Source: Neofusicoccum parvum (lineage: Eukaryota > Ascomycota > Dothideomycetes > Botryosphaeriales > Botryosphaeriaceae). Taken from it: DNA of 64,000 nucleotides. The number at the start of each line of letters is the position of its first letter. Positions within the stretch are counted from its first letter, which is position 1. Of the stretch, positions 44,636-55,504 are shown piece by piece. Location of the stretch: the NCBI GenBank assembly GCA_020912385.1, contig CP087218.1:930001-994000 (forward strand). The letters run 5' to 3'. Position numbers and translations under genes: made by a program. The notes beneath the pieces were generated by a model. That model saw only the letters and a program-made list of their open reading frames with translations. It ran no database searches and was not told the DNA's origin.

Positions 44636-44899
44636 TCAAAGGAACCTGGAGGCGAGGAAGGCGAGGAAGCTCATCCCGACCACGTTGAGCGCGTCGGGCG
44701 AGGCGACGCCGAAGGCGGCCATGCTGTCGTCGTCGCTGGTGGTGTTCTTGTTGCTGCTCGAGCCCTTGGGCTTCTTGGGCTCGGGGACGGGCTCGGGGAC
44801 GGGGTCGGCGGCGACGAGCGGGATGAGGACTTGGCAGAGGAGGAGGAAGGCGAGGAGGGCGGTAAGGGAGCGGGTGAGGGCGGTGGAGGAGGAGGCCAT
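44636..44899 (-). CDS. small secreted, probably GPI-anchored peptide
   Basis: 87 aa in one exon. An N-terminal signal (LTALLAFLLLCQVLIPLVAA) is followed by a short Pro/Glu/Lys segment with a repeated PVPEP, and then by a Ser/Asn/Asp-rich stretch. A C-terminal hydrophobic segment (about 18 residues, ending FLAFLASRFL) follows, which is the layout of a GPI-anchored wall or membrane peptide. The mature chain would be only about 30 residues. A TATAAAG box lies on the minus strand at 45022-45028, which supports transcription. I do not recognise a family. Confidence 0.65.
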   Translation of the reverse strand: MASSSTALTRSLTALLAFLLLCQVLIPLVAADPVPEPVPEPKKPKGSSSNKNTTSDDDSMAAFGVASPDALNVVGMSFLAFLASRFL

Positions 44900-45021
44900 T
44901 TTTTTTCCCTACTGATCTGTGGTTTGGCGGATTTGTGATGTTGGGTCCTGAGACAGATGTAGATGGTGTTGCGTTTTGTATGCAGGTAAACGTGGAGCGG
45001 GAGCGCGCCTCATGAACAAAG

Positions 45022-45028
45022 CTTTATA
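45022..45028 (-). promoter_or_regulatory. TATA box of the small GPI-type gene
   Basis: TATAAAG on the minus strand, about 125 nt upstream of the ATG at 44899. Confidence 0.5.
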
Positions 45029-45603
45029 GGAGCAGATGGGCGCGCATGGGTAGGTGAGAAATCAGGAACAACAGCACAGTATGTGATGACGCGGGCTGTG
45101 CACAGCAGAAGGATTCAAGCCACTAAGCCTTAACGCAAAGGTTAACAGGCGGCCGGGGCTTTTGTTATTTGCTGGACCAAGCATCGCAGCGCTTGGCGGG
45201 ACGGCTGAGCTGGTATAAGCGTCGGCGTGACCGGTTTGGAATGGGCGGGGACCAGGCGTGGGGGCTGACGGGGCGGCGTTGGACGACAGAGCAAGTTGGA
45301 TCGTTCGGCTTGCCGATCGGCAGCTGCCGATAGGGGCTAGCTTTGCGCTGACGGATGGGCGGTGGGCGATGTCTGCAGTAAGATTTTGGCCAGCTGGTTC
45401 AGGGAAATGGTGATGGTGATGGTGAGCTGGTGTGGCGCGCGTGAGAGATCTTCGGGGCGGCAGCGGTGGCGGCGGTGCAGTGTGGCTTGTGCGCGCGGCC
45501 AGCGCGTCGCGTCTTCTTTCCTCAACGCGTCTCTCCTCCCTCACCACTCCACCTGCAGCACTCATTGACAACGCACAGCCCGACCGCCAAACACACTTGC
45601 ACC
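45029..45603. promoter_or_regulatory. divergent promoter, GPI peptide / RNase H2A
   Basis: Non-coding. CT-rich tracts lie just before the RNH201 ATG. An ACGCGT core lies near 45525-45530 (within AACGCGTC). Confidence 0.4.
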
Positions 45604-46656
45604 ATGGACGAGCCAATGGTCGACGCGCAGGATGTGACGCAGGAAACCCCGGCCGATGATGTTTTCCGTGCTCCTTCCATCAAGACCGCCGATATCCTCA
45701 AGGGCGCATCCTACGCCCACTATTCTCCCGTTCCCCAGGCCATTGCCGGTGACATGACCACCGAGTGTGTGCTTGGTGTGGACGAGGCGGGCAGAGGCCC
45801 CGTCCTCGGTAAGCTTACTGCACCCTGCATCGAACAAGCAGATTGAGGTCTAACGCGCGCAGGACCCATGGTTTACGGCCTGCTCTACCTCCCCCTCTCA
45901 GCCCACCGGTCCCTGCTGGCTGAAACCCACCACTTCGATGACTCCAAGGTCCTCACTCCTGCCTTCCGCTCCGAGCTCATGGAGAAGCTCTGCACCCCGG
46001 ACACAGACCTGTACCAATCCTGCGGCTGGGCCACCAAGGTCATGTCCGCGCGCGACATCTCGGCCGGAATGCTCAAAGCGAATGGTACATACAATCTCAA
46101 CGCCCAGGCCATGGACGCCACCATCGAGCTCATCAAGCAAGTCTTCGCCATGGGTGTCAACGTCAAGGAAATCTATATCGACACCATTGGCAGCCCGGCT
46201 GTCTACCAAAAGAAGCTGGAGCGCATATTCCCCACCGTCCAGATCACTGTCGCGAAGAAGGCCGATTCGCTCTACCCCTGCGTCTCAGCTGCCTCCGTCT
46301 GCGCCAAGGTGACGAGAGACGCAGCTCTAGACGTCTGTTATGAGACGTACGCTTCGAGCGCTGATGAGACCGTCGCTGCCAATGGGTGGGGCTCCGGCTA
46401 CCCCTCCGACGCTCGTTGCTCGGGCTGGTTGAGGCGGAATATGGACCCGGTCTTCGGCTGGGGTCCTGAGTGCCGCTTCAGCTGGGGCACGGCTAAGGAT
46501 ATGTTGGAAGACAAGAAGACCGGCCTCAAGGTCGACTGGCCCGTAGACGAGGAGGACGGCCTAAACATCTCCTCGTACTTCTCTGGGGCTCAGGACGAGC
46601 AAGGCGATGAACTATCCAATTGGTTCGGCAAGCGTGTCACCGAGGAAGTCTTTTGA
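45604..46656 (+). CDS. RNH201: ribonuclease H2 catalytic subunit A
   Basis: Two exons, 45604-45808 and 45863-46656, with a 54-nt intron (GTAAGC, CTAAC branch, CGCAG acceptor), give 332 aa. The intron interrupts the first catalytic block: GVDEAGRGPVLG joins PMVYGLLYLPLS, giving D60/E61. Further type-2 RNase H motifs are present: HFDDSKVLT, YIDTIGSPAVY and the basic KKADSLYPCVSAASVCAKVT. The C-terminal tail is acidic, then WFGKRVTEEVF, a likely PCNA- or partner-contact tail. With subunits B and C it removes single ribonucleotides from DNA and degrades RNA/DNA hybrids. Confidence 0.96.
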
Positions 46657-47724
46657 GCTTGGCATGTCTGTCTTTGCTGTCGGCGACTCCGAGCTCTCCT
46701 CTCGCTTTCCTGATATAAAACAAGACGAGGAAAGCAACGGAGACTGGATACGCGTATCCCGCTCTTACATGCAGCTTGGCCCCCACAAAAACTCAAACGC
46801 AAGCGCCGGGACATAGCTGAGCTTGTAAGCTTCAGTAAGACAGCCCACAATCTTGGCGCTCTCTCTCGGCTGGTTTCGCAGTCTCCTCAAGTCGTGCGGA
46901 CTGCATGCTGCACATATCACGCCTTCATCTGTTGACAGCCCACACGGTTTGCATGCAGTCATCTCGCCATCAAATGCTTTGACAAAGCTACATGCGGACA
47001 GAGATAACACCATCAAGATTGGATATCTGGAAACCGTCATCAACCCAGGTATCCTCCAGGGACTAGAAGGCATCAGAGGTATAGACAACTGTCTATAATA
47101 CCAGCAACTCACGAACAAATCATAAACAGGAGCGATCGCGATTTGCTCAAGCGCTTGAGGGGGCAGTGGCCCAGGGGCCAGAAAGCTGTGCGGGCAGGTG
47201 ATTGAGTGAAGATGAAGTGTCAACGAGTCGTACCCACGGTCGAGGGACACCTACTCCGCGGACGAGAGAAGAGGATTCTATCGCGGTTTGGTTTGGAACC
47301 ACGTCAAATCTGCTACTCCGGAGGAGCTGACCACCAATCGACTGACTCTCATCAATGCTCTAAAGCACGAAGCGGACAGGGCAAAGACTCGCCACCCCTG
47401 GGACTTTCTGGAGTCTCGTTTCAGCCGTGTATAGTATGGTAGCTTGTCAAGTCACTCAGTATATCATCACTGTTAGGACATGCAGCTGAGGAAGTCAATA
47501 CAAGAAATTTCCTGCAGCCAAGGATTTGAGCGAAGGTGCTTTCGACATGAACCACTGCTCGAGTCGAAGCACTCAACTAGATAGCGACGTCATGAATTTC
47601 GTGCGACTTTTGCATGCGGATGAATTTCTTAACTCTCGGATGACTGGGCGTGCTTATAGGTTGAAGTCCTGTCAAAAAGTTACGGCATTCAGGTCTCCCC
47701 TCCCCCTTCCATCGTCCTCCCAAC
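46657..47724. other. convergent intergenic, RNase H2A / M28 peptidase
   Basis: About 1.07 kb. It includes the weak minus-strand frame annotated separately. At 47611-47635 the string GCGGATGAATTTCTTAACTC resembles one arm of the foldback family and may be a degenerate half copy. Confidence 0.5.
46765..47250 (-). CDS. doubtful open frame with two Cys pairs
   Basis: 161 codons, no recognised family. The segment ACKPCGLSTDEGVICAACS shows two C-x2-C pairs and is followed by a basic helix-like stretch (HDLRRLRNQPRES), which looks more protein-like than the surrounding shadows. The N-terminal part (before about residue 50) is of poor quality. It overlaps the 3' flank of RNase H2A in antisense. It could be a small zinc protein, a remnant, or chance. 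Confidence 0.2.
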   Translation of the reverse strand: MSLDRGYDSLTLHLHSITCPHSFLAPGPLPPQALEQIAIAPVYDLFVSCWYYRQLSIPLMPSSPWRIPGLMTVSRYPILMVLSLSACSFVKAFDGEMTACKPCGLSTDEGVICAACSPHDLRRLRNQPRESAKIVGCLTEAYKLSYVPALAFEFLWGPSCM

Positions 47725-49488
47725 TCAACCGAACAGCTTCCCAGTCTTCTTGCTCACAAACGCATTCCTCTTGCTCCTCGTCACCCTCGGCGCGTCCCTC
47801 CCCTCGAGCACCGGCTTCCTCCACTCGACGCCCCTCCTCGCCACGGCGGCGTCCTGGTTCAGGCTGTCGAAGCTGGTGGCGTAGGTGGCGACGGCGTGGG
47901 CGATGGCCTGGGTGTTGAGCACGAAGGCCGTCATGTCGAGGTTGTCCAGGGTGTCGCCGGCGCCGTGGTAGTTGACGTCGTAGGCGACGCCGGCCTCGCC
48001 GCCGAAGGCCTCGGCCTCGGCCTCGGTCTTGATACCCTCGGCGCCGGTGAAGACGCCGCCGCTGGCGACGCCCGCGTCCAGGAAGGGCCCGTAGTCGGAG
48101 CGGCCGTCGAAGGCCGTGGCCGTGTAGTTGACGCCGCGCGCCGTGTAGTAGTCCTCGAACAGCGCCTCGGCCTCGGCCGAGCCGGCGGGGCCGCTGATGT
48201 TGAACGAGGACCCGTCGCCGTCGTACACGGCGTAGATGTAGTTGGGCGACGCGATCATGTCGAAGTCGAGCATGAGGCGCAGCTTGGCGAGCTCGGCGGC
48301 CGGCAGGTTCTCGACGTAGTAGGTCGAGCCGAGCAGGCCTTCCTCCTCGCCCGACCACCACGCGAAGCGCACCGAGTTGGTGGTCGTGTAGTTGGCGAGC
48401 TGGATGGCGACTTCGAGGATGCCGGTGCTGCCGCTGCCGTCGTCGTTGATGCCGGGGCCGGCGGCGACGGAGTCGCTGTGGCCGCTGAGGATGAGCGTGT
48501 TGTTTTGGTCGCCACCCTTGGTTTGGGCGAGGACGTTGAACCTGGATTCAGAGTAGAGCTTAGTTGGAGTTCTCGTTCGGTTTGCTTCAAAAAAAAAAAA
48601 AAAAAAAGAGAGTCCACTCACGTATCCACAGTCTCAATCGTCGTGTTGGTGTAGATGTCTCCGACAGGCGCGTCGCCTGCCTCGATCTCGTCGATCAGCG
48701 AGAGACCGAGCGCCTGAGGGATACCGACGGTGGGCACGTACGGCCCCTCCTCGCGGGGGGTTCCGAGCGTGCCCTGAAGGTCACCATCAATATTGTTGTA
48801 GATGATAGCGCCCACTGCGCCAGCCAGGCCGGCGTAGACGGATTTGAGGCCGAATTCGCATGTGCCGCGGGAAATGAGGGCGATGTTGCCGGAGACGTCG
48901 GCGGGGTAGTCGGACTGGATGTCATGTTAGTCGACGATTGCTTCTTTACGCTCATTTTCTCAGAGGGGAACCTACTGTATCACAGCCCTGGTTCGAAACA
49001 GCCACCAGAGGAGCAGTGACGTTGCCGCTGGGCGAATAGTCCATCAGCGTCGCCGAGTCAACGGCTGCGTCGTCAATGGCGAGAGAAGCTTCGCCACTGG
49101 ACTGGACAATGGACGACCACGGCTGAAGAGTCACATCGTAGTAGTCCAGCGCCGTCAGGGTGTTGTAGACGTAGGTCACAGTGTCGTTGTGGGCCTGGCT
49201 TCCCATAAGGCGGTTGCGGTCCGGGTAGGCATAGGCAAAGCTCTGGAGCTGGGCCTCATGCTCGTAGAGGGCGTCGCCGGAGATGGAGGCTTGGAGCTCC
49301 TCCTGCAGACAAGGACATCAGGACGTGACAATTGGACAGTGATGGGGGTTTGTACGTACCGACGACACGGCAGGACGCCAGACGTCGCGCGGCTTGGGCG
49401 CCGGCTTCCAGACGTATGGGTTGGGAGCCGCGGCAACGACGTACGCCAATGCGCCGACGGTGGCGGCAGTTCTGAAGGCGGACGGCAT
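47725..49488 (-). CDS. secreted/vacuolar M28 aminopeptidase with PA domain
   Basis: Four exons, 49488-49360, 49302-48976, 48914-48622 and 48541-47725, give 521 aa. A signal peptide (FRTAATVGALAYVVAAAP) starts it. A PA insert spans about residues 115-245 (VSGNIALISRGTCEFGLKS, AGAVGAIIYNN). The M28 metal site follows: LSGHSDSV, GPGINDDGSGSTG, WWSGEEEGLLGS, LMLDFDMI and YDVNYHGAGDT supply His, Asp, Glu, Asp and His. This set is typical of aminopeptidase Y (Ape3-like). The C-terminus is basic (VTRSKRNAFVSKKTGK). The third intron carries a 19-T run 13 nt after its GTGAGT donor. A minus-strand TATAAAA box precedes the gene. Confidence 0.95.
48589..48607. repeat. A19 homopolymer inside an M28 intron
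   Basis: Nineteen A on plus, that is T19 in the transcript, close to the 5' splice site of intron 3 of the peptidase gene (48542-48621). Confidence 0.95.
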
Positions 49489-50720
49489 GTTGAACGAGGA
49501 CGAAGGGCTGGGAGGAATTGGAAGACCGTGATCCCACGCTCACGACAAGATGGTAGACCAGGCGGACAGAAAGCTGCTTTTATACACGAGTAGCACGCGG
49601 CGCTAGAAACAGCGGTCCGTGTTTCCCCTGGCTAAAGAACATCGAGGAAGCGATCTGGGCTGCAAAGAATAGATTGATGTGGCACCCACCCGGTCGGTGG
49701 AGGACCGGGGAGCTACACGGATGTGCGGCGGCAGCATTGCCTATGCAAGACACTGTTCGCGGAAGGAATCAATGGGGATCTTCCGCAGAGCGGCGGTTAG
49801 CTTCATCAGGGAGGAGACAAAGCTCGCTCGCCGGAGAGGAGCCAACGAGGGGGGAGGAAACAACGGGCGCCAAGCACGGCAGGCATGGGCTGAGGATGGA
49901 GCATGCCGTTGCGTGATAGAGCGGAGAGATTGATAGAGAAACGGGCGAGCCAAGAACGGCCAAGACGCAGGAGGTGGAAAGACAGCTTGGCGGTGGAACG
50001 GGACTTATCAGCACCTGCCGTTTTGATAGCGGTGTAGGAGCTGCTGCGAATGAGACGGGGGCGCTGGGGAGGACGGAGAGGCAGCAAACGTGGCAGAGTT
50101 GCACAGCGGTGATCGAAGTGCCATCGAGTGACGGTATGGAGGCGACGCGGCGAGATTGGCGTCTGGAAGGAATATCTATCGACAAGCCGAGCAGGCGGCT
50201 TGCTGGAGAGTCGCCGCGGGGGACGGGCGCCGGGGCCGCAGTGAGATACGGAGCTCGGAGGCCAGCTGCGAGACGCCGCGTCTGATTGACGGGCCTGGCC
50301 GAAGAGCAATGCCAGCTGGATCTGGCGTCACCCGGCCGCGTGGGCCGGGGAGCGACAAGGCGACAGAGCGCGAGAGCGTGCAGGCGACAGGGGAGGGCGG
50401 GCGTGGCAAAGGCGCGGGGTCAGGCACGGCGAAGCTTGAGGGCGGCTCCAGCGCCTTTGCACCTCTTGACCTCTTGTCCAAAACGCTTGAGTCGACCGCC
50501 GCGCAGCCCGCTCGGGTTGCCGATGCGCTGCTCGGTCGCGCTCGTCCCGGCCGTACGAGTAATCACTCATGGCAGTCCGGGCCTCGGCACGTCGCGCCCA
50601 CGTGAACCCGGCGCGTGCAATCGCGTCGCCCTCCCTCCACCACCACACCCCAATGGACAGACAGAGTCAGCGGTGATCGACGCCCGACGACGAAGGGCCC
50701 TTATAGCCCGCCCGCCCGCC
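49489..50720. promoter_or_regulatory. divergent promoter region, M28 / THEM6-like
   Basis: 1.2 kb, GC-rich toward the plus gene. Overlapping frames at 49.8-50.6 kb are of low quality, and I see no gene. Confidence 0.45.
49578..49584 (-). promoter_or_regulatory. TATA box of the M28 peptidase gene
   Basis: TATAAAA on the minus strand, 90-96 nt before the ATG at 49488. Confidence 0.6.
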
Positions 50721-51894
50721 ATGTCAGCCTCCGCGAAGCTGCCCGTCATCGCTGCCGTTGCCGGAGCTGGAGCGTCCCTCGCCGCCATGGCCTCGTCCTC
50801 AACCCTGCGCGCCTACCTGTCGCGCGTGCTCGGCGTCAGCGCGCCCGGCGGCGTGTGGAGGCTGATCGCCCTGGTGCTGGCCGCCGTCAACCTCAAGAAC
50901 CTGCCGTTCATGTGGCACGTAAGTCCTCCCTCCTCCCAACCCGCCAGCCGGCGCCAATGCTCACATCCCCCAGATCCGCCTCTTCCGCGGCCTCATCTAC
51001 CAGCTCTACCTGCAGCCGACGCCCTTCCCCCCGCACGCCCTCTTCCAGCCCATCATCACCTCGACCCGCTCGCCGCTCGCCGAGTGCGACTACAACCTGC
51101 ACAAGTCCAACTCGACCTACTTCTCCGACCTCGACATCTCGCGCACCCACCTCGTCACCGCCCTCCTCCGCCACGGCATCCGCCAGCTCTCCAAGTCCAA
51201 GAACCCCGCCGAGCGCGCCCCGGGCACCGAGCACGTCCCGGACGGCTCGTTCGCCATCGCCCTGGGCGCCATCACCTGCCACTTCCGCCGCGAGATCGCG
51301 CCGTACGCGCGCTTCGAGATCTGGACGCGCCTGCTGTGCTGGGACCGCAAGTGGCTGTACCTGGTCTCGCACATGGTGCGCCCGGGCGTCGCCAAGCCGC
51401 CCTCCTTCACCCTGCAGCCGTGGCGCCGGGCCCGGGGCGGCGGCCACGCGCGTGAGATGGCCGCCGAGGAGGCCGAGCAGCTGCGCGAGCGCCTCAAGGG
51501 CGCCGTCTTCGCCACCAGCATCGCGAAGTACGTCGTCAAGAAGGGCCGCTGGACCGTGCCGCCCGAGCGCGTGCTGCTGAACTCGGGCCTGCTGCCCGGC
51601 GAGCGGCCGGACGGCGTGGCCGAGGCCAACGGGAGCGCGGTGGTGAATGGCGCCGCGACGGCGCCGGGGGAGCAGCAGCAGCAGGAGCAGCCTGTCGACG
51701 GGTCGTACGTCCTGCCCGCCGTGTCGACGGCCGGCGACGGCGAGTGGACGTGGGAGAAGATCGAGGCTGAGCGGCAGCGCGGCTTGAAGCTGGCTGAGCT
51801 GTTCGCTGGGCTGGATGGCCTGCATGATGAGTTCAACGGCGGCGTCGATGGCGCGTTGGGCGAGTATGCGGATATGCTTACGCCATTCTGGTGA
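50721..51894 (+). CDS. THEM6-like hotdog-fold protein (putative thioesterase)
   Basis: Two exons, 50721-50918 and 50974-51894, with a 55-nt intron (GTAAGT...CCCAG), give 372 aa. The N-terminus has two hydrophobic stretches (LPVIAAVAGAGASLAAMA and LIALVLAAVNLKNLPFMW), probably a membrane anchor. The 4HBT-like region follows: CDYNLHKSNSTYFSDLDISR corresponds to the 'D...HMNNxxYL' active-site loop of the THEM6/YbgC group. ITCHFRREIAPYARFEIWT and KWLYLVSHMV continue the fold. A Gln-rich run lies near 51671-51690. THEM6-type proteins are ER-associated and their substrate is uncertain. Codons are strongly GC-biased. Confidence 0.85.
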
Positions 51895-52746
51895 TTTTTA
51901 CCGTTTTGTATCTCTTTTTCCTTTTGGATGACAACATCACTGGGTTTTTGGCCTATCTATGGCGAAGATTTCTTCTTAGACATGATACCTACGTTTAGAC
52001 GTTTTTCTCCGAGCCATACGCTCAGTACCTCTTTGATCGTACGCATACATCATCTGGAGCGTAGACGAATGACTACTGTTTTAGGAAGAGATCCCTTCCG
52101 TCTCCCTGCGAACACAGATTCAGTCCAGATGTCTTAAAGCTGAATAAGAGGTTAAATCATTCATCTACAGCAAGAACACTAATCCACGAAACCCCACCTC
52201 GACCACGAAAATCCAATCTCTCCAATAGCTCCACTCACCTTGAAAGGGAAAACTCCCCAGTTGCAACCAGTAGGCATGCGCAAACGCCACATCGCGCCAC
52301 ACGGCGAAGACAACCAGCACGTCCTATTTTCCTCCGTTCGAAAGAAAAAAGACGTGCAGCCGTCCCGAGGGCAAGAGGGGGTATTAAAAAAAAAAATTCC
52401 AACCAGTTTCGCTAAACCCGCAACGAGTAAAAATGACGCACATACAAACACCGAAAAGAGTAGCTCCCTTGCCATTCCAGAAACCTATGGACTTAATTCC
52501 GTCATCATCATCACCATGAGACGACGTGGTTGATCCATTTCCAAAAGCCCATAGCAGTCCCTTGTATCCCAAGAAGCTTCCTGTCCCGTAGTAGCAATAG
52601 CTCCAGTCCATCATGGATACCGTGAAAAAAGAGATCATGAGCTCCGTCCATCTCAGTGAAACGCCGCCGAGACGCAAGGAAAAAGGGAAACAACGAGAGC
52701 GAAAGAGAGAAGAGGCTGTTGATTTCCCCATCCCATCCCTCGCACC
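51895..52746. other. 3' flank of THEM6-like gene
   Basis: T-rich then mixed sequence, with an A9 run near 52385-52394. No gene is seen. Confidence 0.5.
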
Positions 52747-52748
52747 TA

Positions 52749-52902
52749 CGTGATTGGTTTGGGATGTGTTGCAACAACTTCGCACACGGGCAGCTGAAGT
52801 TTTCATCCGGATGCGTTTGGTACTCCTTCAACCACACGTTCGCGTCCGGACAAATGCTTCAACTGCCCATGAAAGGTTGCAAAACTTCCTGAGCCAATCA
52901 CG
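52749..52902 (+). mobile_element. MITE-like foldback element, copy E (best-preserved ends)
   Basis: TA flanks both ends (52747-52748 and 52903-52904). Including them, CCTACGTGATTGG at 52745 and CCAATCACGTAGG ending 52906 are perfect complements. The inner arms are GTGTTGCAAC / GGTTGCAAAAC and GGGCAGCTGAAGTTTTCATC / CCGGACAAATGCTTCAACTG. The loop GTTTGGTACTCCTTCAACC matches copy C. It lies between the convergent THEM6-like and Pns1-like genes. Confidence 0.9.
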
Positions 52903-53109
52903 TAGGAGCATGGGGGAGGGTGGGGGAAAATCAGCAACTCCCGAGAAAGAAATGATGACAAGAACTCCGCGTTCTGTTTGCAATCTATATCAGCATATCA
53001 AAAGTGGGAGCAATGAGAGAACTATGTCCGAGAAGGCTGCCGTGTCGCTGATGCCGAAAAAAAAGCAATGGAAAGCCGCTCAAGCTTGCGAAAGATGTCA
53101 AGCAACCCT

Positions 53110-55504
53110 TTACGCGTACCGTCTTGTCGAATCACCGAAGAGTAGGCCGGCGTCCTCGCAGTAATGGCTCCATCCAGTGCCCTGGGATCCCACTTCACTT
53201 CCCCAGCAAACGATCAACGCATCCAAGACGAATCCCATCACACCCTCAAACGCCCCGAGGATACCCCAGCCAATAGCTGCTGCGACCATACCAACGACAT
53301 ACGCGTAAAGACTACCCTGTCGTGTGGAGCCAGCGAGCTCGAGCGTCCGTGCTGTGTTGACCCAGCCACCGAAGCCGAGTGCCAGAGACATGACGAAACG
53401 TGTCGCGTGCAGCAGCAGCTTCGAAAGGCGGTACGGAACGAGCTCGTGACCAGAGGGCGATGAGAATGAACGCGGTGTCAAGGTTGTTGTGGGCGTCGAA
53501 TGCGAGACGAAGGACAATTGGCGGAGTCCATGAGCTGCACGTCGAAGCTCCATGGAGTGAATCGAGGCATAAGTAAGCGTAAGCGGATTGGTGAGCATGA
53601 CGGCCGAGGTAGGGATGAATTGATAGACGCAGAGGCTCACGAAGGCAGCGAAGCGTCGCGGAAGGACCATGAGGGGAAGTCGGAGTGCAATCGTGAGGAA
53701 AGTCGAAAGACAGATGGAACCGAACATGGGGCCAACGGCGTGCCAGAACGATGCCTCAGCAACTTGTCGGCTCGTTGGCTTTGGCTCTACCCTCCGGTGG
53801 AAGTACCACTGGCTGACCGTGGCTGAGGTCAGCGATCTTTGGATTCCTGCGATAACGGACGAGGTCCAAAGGTAGAACAGGATGTAGAAGACGCCAAGCC
53901 ACCAGGTACTGAGATCGATCACCCAGAGTGTCACTTTTCCATCGCGTCTTTTGATGTGTCCCTCGAGGAACAAGCGAGTGAAAAGACCGATCCACATCCA
54001 TGTCCACAAGACGGTCGTGGTAAGGACGGCGATTCCTACGAGAACCAGGGCTGGGCAATCCGTGAGGACTTTACTGGCCAGTTCGAGAATTCGGGTTGCC
54101 TTGTCGATCGATCGTCGGCCTTGATAAACCATGTAAATCCACAGAATAGCACAAACACCGGGCACGAACGATGCCCAACGCATGACTTTATCCTGGAGGG
54201 TTGTTTCTCCCTTCCCCTTGTAACTTGAAATGAAAGGGTACAAAAAGAAGGACACCAGAATAATGGGCACGCTTAGAGTTATAAGCTGCACCAACGGTCG
54301 TGCAAAATAAGCAAGACATGCTAGCCAAAGAGCAGCGACGATCATGGATACGAGAGTGTATACTGATAGAAGGTGGAATGATGAATGTAATGTCGAATAA
54401 ATGGTGTCGCCGAGCGGAAGCTTCTTATCGGGCGCCGAAGTGTGGACCCATACAAGGAAGGCTGTCCCCATGAACGAGGCGAACCAGATGAGGTACAGAT
54501 ATGACCAGAAGCTGTCATACCTCTCCTCTTGCTCCTCCGGAATGATAGTCAAGACCGTCTCTTGATCGGGGCTGGCCGGCCGTGGATTCTGCAGCAGAGT
54601 CTCTTCGTCTGTCTCCAGGGGGATCGGCAGAGTGTTGCGTAAAGGGTTCCGTGGAGGGTTGATGCCTGGTGTTCTTCGGAAATGCTGCGTTGGTGGTGGG
54701 TCGTTGTCATCGTCCGAGAAGTCTTCTTGGAGCTCGTCTGCGCTGCCCCTATCCGTCGAGGCCAGCTCTACATCGACGAGTTTGCCTTTTCCCTTGCTGC
54801 TGGGGGCGCTTGCCTCGGACGCACCGACGCTCCTTTCCCGACCATCGGCTTCCTGTATGGGTTGCACAGTGGGCTCTCGGCCTCTTACGGTCATCCTACT
54901 CCCCCTCCACGAGCTTCTAATCCCCCTACCGAACGCAGGCCCTTCGCTGTCGTCTTCGTCGCCGTGGCTGTTCTCCGACTTCGATGCGTGGTCCCGGTCG
55001 TCCATGTCGGAAGAATCGGTCAGATGACTCCCACCAAACTGACGGCGCGACTTCTGGAGGGCGTAAAAATCGGCAACCTCGCGCTCGTGCTCCAGGCCAT
55101 CGTCCTCTTCCCGAAAGTCGTCGGTGACGGAGTAGAACAGTGGGGCGGGGGCGGCAGAGGTGCGCGAGGCGAAGGGGAAGCGCGAGATTTGCGAGGCGCT
55201 GGGCCCGTAGGGGTTCGGCATATTTGGTCGCTGCAGGTACGATCGTGAGGTTTGGTAGCGGGAGGCGGCCTGGTTGGGCCCGCCGTGTCGACTGGGGCGG
55301 GATGGGTGTTGCGAAGGTTCAGCGTTCTCTTGCCCGCCGAGCAGACGCGACTGCGACTGCGCGAGGAAGCGCGAGGCATCTGTTTTGCGGGCGACAAGCA
55401 CATGTCAGTCACGCGAACGCGGTCGTGGGCAGGTGAGACAGCTGCGATCATCTGCCCGGAGCAGGCGGCGATAAGGGCCGCGGTGACCTACATTCGGAGA
55501 ACAT
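53110..55504 (-). CDS. PNS1: Pns1/CTL-family (choline-transporter-like) membrane protein
   Basis: Two exons, 55504-55492 (13 nt, MFSE plus one base) and 55379-53110, give 760 aa. The long frame has no ATG at its head. A GGCACCATG start 112 nt upstream, with GTAGGT donor and ACAG acceptor, yields MFSEYASRFLAQSQSRL. About 290 residues of Ser/Asp/Arg-rich disordered cytoplasmic tail precede about ten membrane segments. The first is FWSYLYLIWFASFMGTAFLV, and others include LVLVGIAVLTTTVLWTWMWI and VTLWVIDLSTWWLGVFYILF. The last third carries the CTL signature region (FWHAVGPMFGSICLSTFL). Despite the family name, choline transport by Pns1 is not established. Confidence 0.9.

Noticed and set aside
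47896..48654. 252-codon Gly/Val-rich plus-strand frame
   Set aside because: Antisense to the catalytic exon of the M28 peptidase, whose metal-site motifs are clear.
50908..51825. 305-codon minus-strand frame
   Set aside because: Antisense shadow of the GC-rich THEM6-like gene.
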